A stretch of DNA of 64,000 nt from Pomphorhynchus laevis (taxonomy: Eukaryota; Acanthocephala; Palaeacanthocephala; Echinorhynchida; Pomphorhynchidae). The translations under genes were made by a program, and so were the position numbers. Shown in pieces: positions 28,687-38,940 of this stretch (positions are counted from its first letter, which is position 1; the number at the start of each line of letters is the position of its first letter). The stretch spans positions 62,001-126,000 of the forward strand of contig WNNJ02000216.1 of assembly GCA_012934845.2 (NCBI GenBank), written 5' to 3'. A model generated the notes under the pieces. It ran no database searches. It saw nothing but the letters and a program-made list of their open reading frames with translations, and was not told the origin of the DNA.

Positions 28687-30909
28687 ATGCCGAAAGGAAT
28701 TCCTGCAGGTATTTCAAAATGTTGTTCCTGCAACGGTCAAGCTGCTGTTTGTAAGTCATGCAAATGTGCCCGTCTAAAACAACCTTGCGTCAATTGTTCA
28801 GCACGAAATTGTGGAAATACCGCTTCTCTGTATGTAGTTGACAATGTGGTTAAACAATCATGTTTAATCGATAATTCAAATTGTAATGGATCGGTTAACA
28901 CAAACAAAATCGAAACATCAAATAACATATCGCAGCACGCATCGATCATTGAATCTACATACTATGAAGTTGTAAAATGGATACCTAACTTGTTCAACTT
29001 ACCAAAATGCAACACAAGTTTAAGTTTCATAGACATACTATCGGAATGTTACTCCGCAATTAACTCTGATCACTCTAAAATGAGGTATCTCCTGATGAAG
29101 ATAACCGTTATATGTCAACTTATGCTTGAAAAAACAACAACAAGGAAGACTAGCGCAATAAGATCAATACTTACAAGACGAATATTACTCTGGAAAGAGA
29201 ACCGAATATCCGAACTACTAGTTGAGGGAAGAATTCTTCAATCTGAGGCACGCGATCGTTTACCAATAATAAAAAAGAATCAAAACTGGATAAACTTATT
29301 TAGTAAACTGTTAACAACGGGAAAAACACACGCCGCAATTCAAGTACTAAAAGATCCCAATAAATCGCACCAGGTGTTCAGACTTAAAGACACTTTGCCA
29401 AGCGGTCAATCAGTAAAGGAGAAATTGTTGGAATTACATCCTGATTCAATTCCTGCGAATAAACACGTCTTACTCAGAGCTCCACTGGATAACATTGCTG
29501 ATCATCATCCTGTTCGCTTCCTAAAAATAGATGCTGAAGATATTCGTTCTGCCGCTAGATCTACACGTGGTGCAGCAGGGCCTTCTGGAGTAAATGCATC
29601 TTCATGGAAGAGTATGATATGCTCTTTTGCTCAAAGTTCTAATGGGCTTGCTGAATCCTTAGCCAATTTCGCAATAACCATAGAGACCATAGAATTGAAT
29701 CCCGGCGACATTGAGGCCTTTACAGTAAGCCGTCTAATTCCACTAGATAAAAATCCAGGAGTACGACCGATTGGAGTAGGTGAAGTCTCTCGAAGAATAG
29801 TAGGCAAAGTTGTGGCGAAAAGAATTTCGGAAGATATCCAGAAAGTGGCTGGTTGTGTTCAATTATGCTCTGGCCAACGATGTGGTATTGAGATGGCAAT
29901 TCATTCCACAAGAGAACTCTTTGATAGTAGTGATGACTTGTGCATATTACAACTAGATGCATCCAACGCTTTTAATCGCATAAATCGTTTAGTCGCTTTG
30001 AACAATGTAGAGTTCATATGTCCTTCTTTATCCACTATACTACGAAATATCTACAAATGCCCTAATATACTGACTGTCGACAATGATTTTTTAGAATCAT
30101 CAGAGGGATTCACTCAAGGTGACCCGCTTTCCATGATTGCGTTTGCCGCGGCGTCTCTTCCCTTGATTAATGTTCTTTCAAAGGCTGCCCCGAATACTGT
30201 ACATCGCTGGTATGCGGATGACTCTAACATTATCGGAAGTGTGGAGGACCTTAAGACGATTTGGGATACTGTGCGTCGAGTCAGTCCATATTTTGGATTT
30301 TATCTTAATGAAGAAAATTGCCGAATGTTGGTACACGATAAGATACTTAGCGTCGCCCAGTCGATTTTCGTAGAATCTAACCTATGCATTAATACTGATG
30401 GAATTGAGATACTGGGTTCAGCTATTGGTACAAAATCATATACAAATATGTTCATAAAGAGGAAAATAGATGAATGGTCTACTTGCATAGAGAGGTTGAT
30501 ACTAGTAGCCGACGAAGATCCTCACCTGGTTTACGTCGCTATGACTCAAGCACTACAACACAGCTGGAACTTCATACAGCGAACTATACATGTATATTCA
30601 GAAGCATTCGCAAACTTGTCGAAAATCATAGTATCCTGCCTTGTTCCCAAGATAACTGGCGTCGTCGATATAGATCGATTTAAAACAATATTAAATATCC
30701 CTTTGCGGTATGGTGGTTTGGGAATTTTTCTGCCTCAAGATGAATCTGATCTGGAATTCGAAAATTCGTGCCGAATGTGTCAACCGCTGATCAATGCATC
30801 ATTTGGCCCCTTGCTGGCCCAACAGCAGCAACAAATCGCTTTGGATATTCACAATCAACGAAATAATTTTTGGAATATTAAATTACAAACATTGGAAGAT
30901 AGCAATATT

Positions 30910-31443
30910 GGCTTTCTTCAAAATCATTTAAATAATTTAATAGATACATATTTTAAACTAGGTTACTATAAAAATAACATCAAGCAGAAAATAGTAAAAT
31001 ATATAAATCAACACAATAATATAAAGAATAAATTTAAACTCTTAAGTGGCAAATTTTTATGGATGAATAATAAATAATATACTTTGCATTAGAATAAGAT
31101 ACTAGATAGTTATTTCAGAGGAAATACATCATTAGCATGTATTTGGCCCCGCTGCTATGTTGGGTTGAGGAGTTAGGGGCCGAAACCTGATAGCATAGCA
31201 GTTCCTCCTGATGACCTCTAATTCTTATTATGATACAACGTCTGTTATTTATTAGTCAATTCATAAAAATGACGTTTATTTTAAATTTTATTTTTTATTT
31301 TTATTTTTAACTTGATTTAAATTATAGAAAATCTAAAAACAATTATTAATTTTATTATTTAATTATTAAATTTTGATTTAGCATTATTATGTTTTGTTTA
31401 TTTTATAATTATATAACAATACGTAGACTCAGTTAGCTGATTT
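30910..31443 (+). mobile_element. Insertion in E11, possibly a 5'-truncated Penelope-like retroelement
   Basis: The insert begins at GGCTTTCTTC after AATATT. Its open frame runs on from E11 and encodes G-F-L-Q-N-H-L-N-N-L-I-D-T-Y-F-K-L-G-Y-Y and a basic tail, stopping at 31077. Its first 60 bases recur at 58043-58104, where the frame extends upstream as L-R-I-A-T-I-C-N-D-I. The R-x2-x-I-C-x4-F-L-x2-H-L...G-Y spacing resembles the region after the RT in Penelope-like elements, but no RT core or GIY-YIG is present here, so this is a weak assignment. The remainder is an AT-rich 3' region with a possible pseudoknot (31145-31201). The junctions share ATT, either microhomology or a tiny target duplication. 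Confidence 0.5.
31145..31201 (+). other. Potential H-type RNA pseudoknot in the E11 insertion
   Basis: GGCCCC (31145-31150) can pair with GGGGCC (31176-31181), and CTGCTATG (31152-31159) with CATAGCAG (31194-31201). The pairings interleave, so both together form a pseudoknot with perfect 6- and 8-bp stems in otherwise AT-rich DNA. It lies after the insert's stop codon, in its 3' UTR. Confidence 0.6.
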
Positions 31444-32278
31444 AATTATAAAAGCTTTAAAATTTGCTGCTACGTGTGGTGCGTCAACATGGTTGTCTGC
31501 AAAACCGATGGAAGCATATGGTTATCGACTCTCAAAGCTCCAATTTCAAGACGCTCTAGCGACAAGATATGGTTGGACGTCTCCGAAACAACCAGATCAA
31601 TGTTTATGCGGTTCAAAGTTTGAGCTCCGTCACTCTCTTTCATGTAAGGTCGGTGGTATGCCAATTATACGACACAACTTCCTTCGGGATCTAATTGCAA
31701 AAGAGCTAAAAGGGATTTGCGACCCCGTTTCTCTGGAACCTACACTGCAACCGCTTCCAGACGGAGTAACATTCGCAACAAATTCGACAGCGAGGGAACA
31801 TAACGCTTGAGTAGATATTTCTTGCTATGGGTTGTTTAGTATTTCGGAGCGGTCCCTATTGGACATTTGCGTTTACAATCACCTTGCTTCGTCCTACTCA
31901 ACATCAATGCCACAAAATCACTTTCACTACCACGAACAAAGGAAAATCGGAAAATACGGTGAACGTATATCACGATTTGAAAGAGCTTGTTTTTTTCCTA
32001 TAATTTTTGCAGCTAACGGTGGAGCTGGTGAAATAGCTTCAAAGGTGCTACGACAAATATGCAGGCGTCAATCTATAAAATCTGATCGGCCATACAACGA
32101 ATGCATGCGTGATTTGAGGATCAAAACGGGACTAGCGCTAGCAAGAGCAGCATCATTACAAGTCCGCTGCACTCCGTTGAGTAATATGTCGGGACAATGT
32201 GCTTGACAGTGCAAGAATTTTAAATGACTTTTCTAGTTTGTAGAACATTTTACTTCCAAAAAAAATATTTCGAAATAA

Positions 32279-32507
32279 TTGGCTAGAAAAACTAACTTTT
32301 GGCTAGAAAAAGTATTGATTATTAAAGTTCTAACATTTGAGAGATTAATATACACAATAAATAACATACACAAATTACACAAAGTAATTGACAATTACAA
32401 TCTAAAGCAAATACACCGATTATATACACTAACGATTATCCAGGAGTGCGCAGCCTCTACGCATAAAAACTTTGTGAATTCGGATTGACCACAAGTATTC
32501 ATCCAAC
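32279..32507 (+). promoter_or_regulatory. 5' leader of RLE LINE E12
   Basis: TTGGCTAGAAAAACTAAC is partly repeated, followed by an AAAAAGTATTG...TTAAAGTTCT module shared with E11 (32307-32331), a TTTGAGAGATTAATATACAC stretch with AATAACATACA (32336-32370), and ATCTAAAGCAAATACA (32400-32415, one mismatch to the E7, E9 and E11 module). Confidence 0.6.
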
Positions 32508-35428
32508 ATGGTGAGAGGTAAACCCTCTAGTGAGAGTATGTGTTGCCAATGTAATGGCCCCTCTGCTGTCTGTAAGGGATGCCGCTGCGCCAAGGCAAAT
32601 AAATCGTGCGTAAACTGTCGCGCAGTTGGTTGCAAAAATAAACATACAAGACCTGTCCAAATAAACCACAATCTCAATGCAAACACCATTCCGACAATAA
32701 GCGCATTGTTGACCGATTATCACATCCCTGCCATTCCCATCGCGGACACGTCCGGTAGTAATCACGCATGCAATAAAAAATCAATAAATGAACTATATAA
32801 CATAGTCATTCACTGGAGACCTAACCTGATCATTTTACCTCGATGTTCCGCTAGCAATGAGTTCATCAACATTTTAAGCAATTTTTACGATAGGGCAGCC
32901 GACGACGTCAAGCGTACTGAAGTCGAGCTACGAACTGCAACAATTTTTTCTCAGTGTGTACTGCAAAGAATTCCCTCCAGAAAAATCACTCTAATCCGTA
33001 AAACATTAGAACGCAGACTAGTATCCTGGAAGGCTAAAGATTTTGATGTAATTTTCGAAGAAGCACAGTTTATTCAAGACAACCTAAAGTTGCGACGTCC
33101 AACGAAGCGACTAAGCTGGATATCACAATACCAAAATCTCATGACAAAAGGCCGCATTAGAGCTGGAACATCGATTCTGGAAGATAGTCTCCAGTCTGGT
33201 GTTCTACTCCCTGACCATATTATAAATGGTGTTTCTGTGCTATCTTTGCTCGAGGACCTGCATCCCGATGCAATTTCAGCTCCTCCTGATGTGCTGTTAT
33301 CGTCCCCATTTCCGGGTTCCAAAACCCATCACCCCTGCCGCTTCTACGCCTTAGATGAGACATCTATTATTAGATCAAGCAGACAAATCAAAGGTGCAGC
33401 AGGTCCGTCTGGGCTTGATGCGGCGTCTTGGTCACAAATGCTTGCAGATTTCGGCTCTGCTTCAAGCTCACTAGCCAAGGCCATAGCCAGGTTTGCTATT
33501 TTCGTTGCCACTGTGGAAATCCCGCCTGGCGCTCTCGATCCTTTTACTGCATGTCGTCTAGTCGCACTTGAAAAAAAGTCAGGAGGAGTTCGGCCAATTG
33601 GAATCTGCAATACCGTCAGACGTATCATTAGTAGAGCGATCCTGGCTATAATTCGCAACGATGTACAAGACGTGGCAGGAGTTACACAGCTAGGGGCCTC
33701 GCAAAGAGGTGGCATCGAATTGGCCATTGAGAAGCTAAAAACGAAATTGAACATATCTTCCGATATGTGTATTATGACAATAGACGCTACGAATGCCTTC
33801 AACCGGATAAACCGTGCCGTGGCACTTCACAACATAACATATGTATGTCCGGCTCTCTCCTGTTCACTGCGCAATATTTATGCTAGTCCTTCTGAGCTTA
33901 CAATTGGCGAAAACAGCATTTTCTCAGTCGAAGGATTCACCCAAGGTGACCCATTTGCGATGGCTGGATTTGCAATGACATCTCTTCCTCTTATCGAAAC
34001 GATAAAACGCCAAGTACCATCCGTTTATCAGATATGGTATGCCGATGACGCCAACTTTGTCGGACCACTGGATGTGTTGAGGCAAGTTTGGGATGCCCTT
34101 AAAACATAGGGACCAAAATTCGGCTATTTTACTAACCCACACAAATCTAATATTCTGTCTTACTCTCCGATACATAATGATCTTCTCCCTGATTCTAGTA
34201 TCAATTCAACAACAGCTGACATAGATGTTCTGGAAACCCCAATTGGTTTTGACGATTACGAACAATCTTCTACCGCAATCATGTTTGCAAAATGGAAAGC
34301 TCTTGTCGAGCGTCTGAGTATGGTGGCCAGAATCGACCCACACGTAGCCTACGCTGGCATGGTTCACTCGATCCAGTCGAAATGGATTCACATAATGCGC
34401 ACATGCCGCTCAGTCGACAAAGTGTTGTCCGACCTCGACGAATTTATCAAATCGCAATTGCTGCCTCTTCTGGCAACTTTCAAGCCGAACAAGGAGATGA
34501 CGGATATTTTGTGCTCACCTCTTGAATTTGGAGGTATCGGGATAAACTCGCCAACTTTCGTTGCCACACTTGAACAAGCATCAGCGACAATGTTGGTTTC
34601 CTCATATGTCGATGAGTTGACTGGCGACAACCTACGAGAAAAACAAAATGCAATCCTCCGCGAAATCACTCAATTCCGGTTCAATTCACACCAAGAACGC
34701 GCCTCAAAGATTATTAGCAAACTAGCCCCAGTCACCCAGAATTCCATTAAACATGCAGCACACCACGGTGCGTCTTCTTGGCTAAGCGCTTTACCACTTT
34801 GACAAGAACAATTCTATTTGTCAGCAAACGAATTTCACGACGCACTTAATGCACGGTATGGCAGTATCGAGCCTGAGATTGAAACGTGTAATTGTTACTG
34901 TGGCTCGAAGATCAATCTTCCCCATGCACTATCATGCAAACATGGTGGTCTTCCGATTATTCGCCATAATGCGGTTCGGGACACTATAGCATCAGCGCTA
35001 AGCCAAGTTGCTCACAACGTTGGGATTGAACCGGAGTTATCGAACGTTCCCGAGAGCACCCGTTTTTAAAATCCAGCGACTATTACCAAACAATGTGCCC
35101 GTCTGGATATTGTCTGCTCCGGTTTACACGGATCTCGATTCGAGCGGACGTTCTTCGACGTCAATGTCTTTTCTTCTCATGCTCAATCGAACACAATACG
35201 CAGTCCATACTAGCTTTCGGCAAGAAAGCTAGTATGCTAGTAAAGACTATTGCGACCGCTTTAGCTCAACAAGGACACATACGCTACAGTGATATAGCTA
35301 TTAGACTAAAAAGAAAAATAAGCTTCGAAATTGCTCGGTCAATATCGGCCTGTCTCCGGAGTCCACGGTCAACACGAGGTACTCCCATGCGTAGTACATT
35401 CAAACACCCAGCCTACTCGTCTTCGTAG
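32508..35428 (+). pseudogene. RLE LINE E12 (E4-related, several lesions)
   Basis: Starts M-V-R-G-K-P-S like E4. The first 533 residues are open: cysteine cluster (C-C-Q-C-N-G, C-K-G-C-R-C, C-V-N-C), W-R-P-N-L-I-I-L-P-R-C, I-D-A-T-N-A-F-N, E-G-F-T-Q-G-D-P-F-A-M and W-Y-A-D-D. In-frame stops follow at 34107-34109 (TAG), 34800-34802 (TGA) and 35067-35069 (TAA). The nuclease start A-R-L-D-I-V-C-S-G is readable after the last stop. About 45 residues including the K-K-A-K-Y motif are missing where a perfect palindrome (35209-35233) sits, and the frame changes there. The end (I-A-I-R-L-K-R-K-I-S-F-E-I-A-R) is recognisable. The protein cannot be made; the lesions are few enough that the copy is fairly young. 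Confidence 0.92.
35209..35233. repeat. Perfect 10-bp-arm palindrome at a deletion in E12
   Basis: ACTAGCTTTC (35209-35218), loop GGCAA, then GAAAGCTAGT (35224-35233). It replaces about 135 bp of nuclease-coding sequence relative to E4. Confidence 0.88.
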
Positions 35429-35681
35429 CTGTATCCAGTATCCAATTCAGCAGTTTATTGCTCGACATTTTTAGAGCCATTTGCGGATAACCTTGATTGT
35501 ATGCTTTACTAAAACAAATTTTTCCGTTTAAAAAGAAAATTATTATTTCGAAAATAAAAAAAAATTTTGAAAAATTTAAAAAAAAATTTGGTTTCTAATA
35601 AACATACAATCGACTACGTACAATTGTCCTGATTGTTAAATACTTCAAATTACAAACTACGTACAACGATTGACTTCCTTA
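35429..35681 (+). promoter_or_regulatory. E12 3' UTR and E8 5' leader
   Basis: The E12 3' UTR contains GAGCCATTTGCGGATAACC near 35473. After A-rich, TTATTATTTCGAAAAT and A-rich stretches comes the E8 leader: TTTGGTTTCTAATAAACAT (35587-35605), ACAATCG, then ACTACGTACAATTGTC onward as in E5. Confidence 0.6.
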
Positions 35682-38600
35682 ATGCCAAAGGGAAAACCTT
35701 CAAATATGAGGAAATGCTGTACGTGCAATGGACAAGCAGCAAAATGCAAAGGCTGCCGATGTGCGAAAGAAAATCGCAGATGTACAAATTGTACTGCACC
35801 TGAGTGTACAAATAAAGCAGACCCTCAACGGGAGCAAGACTGTCAACAAATTGAATAACAACGTGTTACAAATTCGATCATCGAATCAGATATATCAGTT
35901 CAAATAGTCGCAAGCATGGAAACCACCAGTCATGTAGATCATATATCGTATTATGGCACGATATTTGAGGAATGCATTAAATGGCGTCCGAACCTTTTTC
36001 GGCTTCCTCGATGCACAGCCAGTGTTCAGTTTGTTGGGATTCTAGCGGATCTGTACGAAGACGCTGCTTGTTCCGCAGATCGTGAGAACCAATCATTGAG
36101 AATGGCGACAATATTTTGTCAGCTAATGAGACAAAAAGTTGAATGCAAGAAAGTGAGTGTCATTCGGAAAGTGCTAGAACGCAGACTGAACCTATGGAGA
36201 AACAATAACATTTCGAGTTTGTTTGAGGAGAGTAAAATACTACAAGAGCGTATGAAAAATCGCATACCCGACACTCGAGAGAATATATCAGAGAATAAAT
36301 GGCATAGAGAGTTTGTGAGATTGATTCGAAATGGAAAAATAAGACGGGCGATGAAATTACTAGAAACGGGTACTAATCAATCGGGTTTACATAGACTATG
36401 CGACATGATTGCGAATGACAGCGTAAGGCAAGTACTCCAACACCTACATCCGGATGCAGAGGCTGTAGAAGCGGAATGTATTCTCAAATCAAAATTACCC
36501 GATTGTAAAGATCATCATCACACTATCTTCTTTTCAATAAACAAAGATGCCATTCGGATTGCCGCAAAAAGAACACGTGGTAGCTGTGGTGCCTTCTGGT
36601 ATGAATGCGATTGATTGGTGCGACGTGTTGCATAATTATAACCACGAATCTCTCCGTCTTTCTGATGCTTTGGCCGATATTGCGATACGTATTGCAACTG
36701 ACCACATCAGTGAGATAAATATGCATGCGTTATCTGCAAGCAGACTAATTCCCTTAAATAAGAATCCAGGGGTTCGGCTAATTGGAATAGGGGAAGTGAG
36801 TAGAAGAATAATATCGAAAGCGATATTGCTCACGGTGTCCTACGATCTTCAGAATGTCACAGGGAACAAACAGCTTTGTGCTGGACAAAGGTGTGGTGCA
36901 GAAACGGTGGTACACTCAATTAGACAAGCATTCTCGACGAACTTGCAAAATTGTGTTCTACAAATAGATGCGAGGAATGCTTTCAACGCGATCAATAGGC
37001 AGTTATCTTTAACCAATATTGAATTCATATGTCCGTCCATACATAACGCTCTGGAAAATTATTACCAGCGACCACCCATTTTATGTGTTGAAGACGAATT
37101 CGTTATATCGAAGGAAGGCTTTACTCAGGGAGATCCCCTTGCGATGGCCGCTTTTGCCGCAGCGTCAATTCCCTTGATACAGGATCTACAGCGATGTGCC
37201 AGCAATGTGACACATCGTTGGTACGCGGATGACGCTTCGTGTATCGGTTCACTTGAGGATATATCGCTTGTATGGAAGAGGTTATTGACGATTGGTCCGA
37301 AATATGGATTTCATATAAACGTCCCGAAATGCAATTTATTAATACATTCAAATAACCTGGACGAGGCCAAACAATTATTCAGGGAAACGGGCTTGAATAT
37401 CACGCCAGAAGGAATTGTCGTTTTTGGGTCTCCTTGTGGAACAGCCGAATACATTGAGAATTTTGCGAAATCAAGGATCAAACTTTGGGTTAGGATGGTG
37501 GAAAACATAAGCGAACTCGCAGAAGTTGATGCTCAAATAGCCTATTACGTTTTTGTTCACGCGCTTCAACATAAATGGAGGTACTTAATGCGCACATGGC
37601 CTACAGAGGTATCATGGTTAACACCTTTTGAGAAATCAATTACAAAAATTCTTCTTCCCAATTTACTTGGACAAAACAACATTGAAAAAGAAATCATGGA
37701 GATATGTATGCTGCCCACAAAACATGGAGGAATAGGTATATCAAATCCCATAGAAGAAGCCGAGATGAAATATCAGCATTCGATACGGATATGTACGCCC
37801 CTAATTATGGGAATGTCGGGAACATGCTTAGGCAATGCTCAGAAATGTGCGGTTGCCGAGATAAAACAGGAAAGAAATTTAGCATCTCGCCTAAAATATG
37901 AGAGGATATTGACAAGTTTGGACACCGAGAAGAAGCAAGTCGTGATATATGCTTCACAACGTGGGACGTTATCTTGGTGTAACAATCAACCGACACACGA
38001 CAAACATACACAACTGACCACCCAAGAATTTCAAGATGCCATATGTGCTAGATATAATCTTCCACTAAGAAATGCAACACAAAGATGTGCATGCGGATCA
38101 CCACCCACAGTTAATCATGCTATGTCATGTCGAAACGGAGGTGTCACAATTATCAGGCATAACATTGTTCGTGATATTTTAGCTAACGAACTCGCTAAAG
38201 TGTGTTGTGATGTTTCTACAGAACCGATATTACAACATGTACCCCGCAACCACGTATTTGAGAGATCAATGACATGTACTGACATCCAGGCAAGATCAGA
38301 TATTGTTTGCCGGAGTTTATTAGGCGGGAAAATGGTGCGGTCCTTTTTGGACATTTGTATATACAACCCACTTGCACCTTCATATTCCAACAGAACACCC
38401 CGAGAATGCAATGTCTACCACGAACAACGGAAAATTGCAAAGTACGCTGAACGAATTAACGAAATCGAACGATCCGCTTTCTTTCCTATGGTCTTCTCCG
38501 CTACCGGTGTAATGGCACCAGAAGCTGATAAGGTAATGCGCTGGATGTCCACAAAAGTTGCTGAGCGAAGAACACTGCCTTACAGTGATTGCATAAGAGC

Positions 38601-38733
38601 CTTGCGAACACATATATCACTTACACTAGCAAAATGTGTATCGATGTGCGTGAGATCCACAAGAATGGGAACACAATATCAAATGACAGAAAATCGCACC
38701 GGAAACAATCCAGAAAGGATTGTTTTGCAATGA
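35682..38733 (+). pseudogene. RLE LINE E8, near-identical to E5 (one stop, one frameshift)
   Basis: The start M-P-K-G-K-P-S and a full cysteine cluster (C-C-T-C-N-G, C-K-G-C-R-C, C-T-N-C, C-T-N-K) are intact here, unlike in E5. A TAA at 35856-35858 replaces a Gln codon. The frame resumes (35916-36614) through the W-R-P-N-L-F-R-L-P-R-C block. A one-base insertion near 36589 turns G-P-S-G-M-N-A into another frame, and the remaining RT and nuclease read open as 36547-38733 with I-D-A-R-N-A-F-N, E-G-F-T-Q-G-D-P, W-Y-A-D-D, I-I-R-H-N-I-V-R-D, A-R-S-D-I and R-K-I-A-K-Y. From about 37000 to the end it is almost base-identical to E5. E5 and E8 carry different lesions, so each was damaged after separation. 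Confidence 0.93.
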
Positions 38734-38940
38734 TTTCGATTGACCGTTATTAAAAATTTTAAATTTTGAATCGAAAGGCCCATTAGCGGGAACCTTAATT
38801 GTATATGTTGTAGAACTTACGATTATATTAAAAAAATTATTATTTCGGCAAACAATTTTTTTTCCAAAAAGTATATTTAATAATAATCAAATACACGGTT
38901 ATCCGCAAATGGGTCCGAAAATATTCAATAATTTAATTAT
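38734..38940. repeat. Tail-to-tail junction of E8 and E13 with facing 3' motifs
   Basis: The E8 3' UTR has GGCCCATTAGCGGGAACC near 38769 on plus. The E13 3' UTR has GGACCCATTTGCGGATAACC on minus (about 38896-38916). Between them lie an A tract, ATTATTATTTCGGCAAAC and a T tract. Confidence 0.65.

Larger units (their letters stand above)
28687..32206 (+). pseudogene. RLE LINE E11, near-identical to E6 but split by an insertion
   Basis: The first 741 residues (28687-30909) match E6 with about 19 amino-acid differences by eye, including intact cysteine cluster, G-F-T-Q-G-D-P and W-Y-A-D-D. An insertion of about 535 bp (30910 to about 31443) interrupts the segment between RT thumb and CCHC finger. 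The E6-like sequence resumes at ATAAAAGCTTTAAAATTTGC (31446) and encodes the CCHC finger and nuclease (31493-32206). A TGA at 31808-31810 replaces the Arg of A-R-V-D-I, the first nuclease motif. The element is therefore dead in two ways although young. Confidence 0.93.

Noticed and set aside
31145-31260. Hammerhead or HDV-like self-cleaving ribozyme
   Set aside because: The interleaved stems lack the extra HDV helices, and the CTGATGA and CGAAAC words are not in a workable hammerhead order.
1953-35681. Trans-spliced leader as the cause of shared leader modules
   Set aside because: A spliced leader would be one sequence at the extreme 5' end of every element. Here several modules occur in variable order and at variable distance from the ATG.
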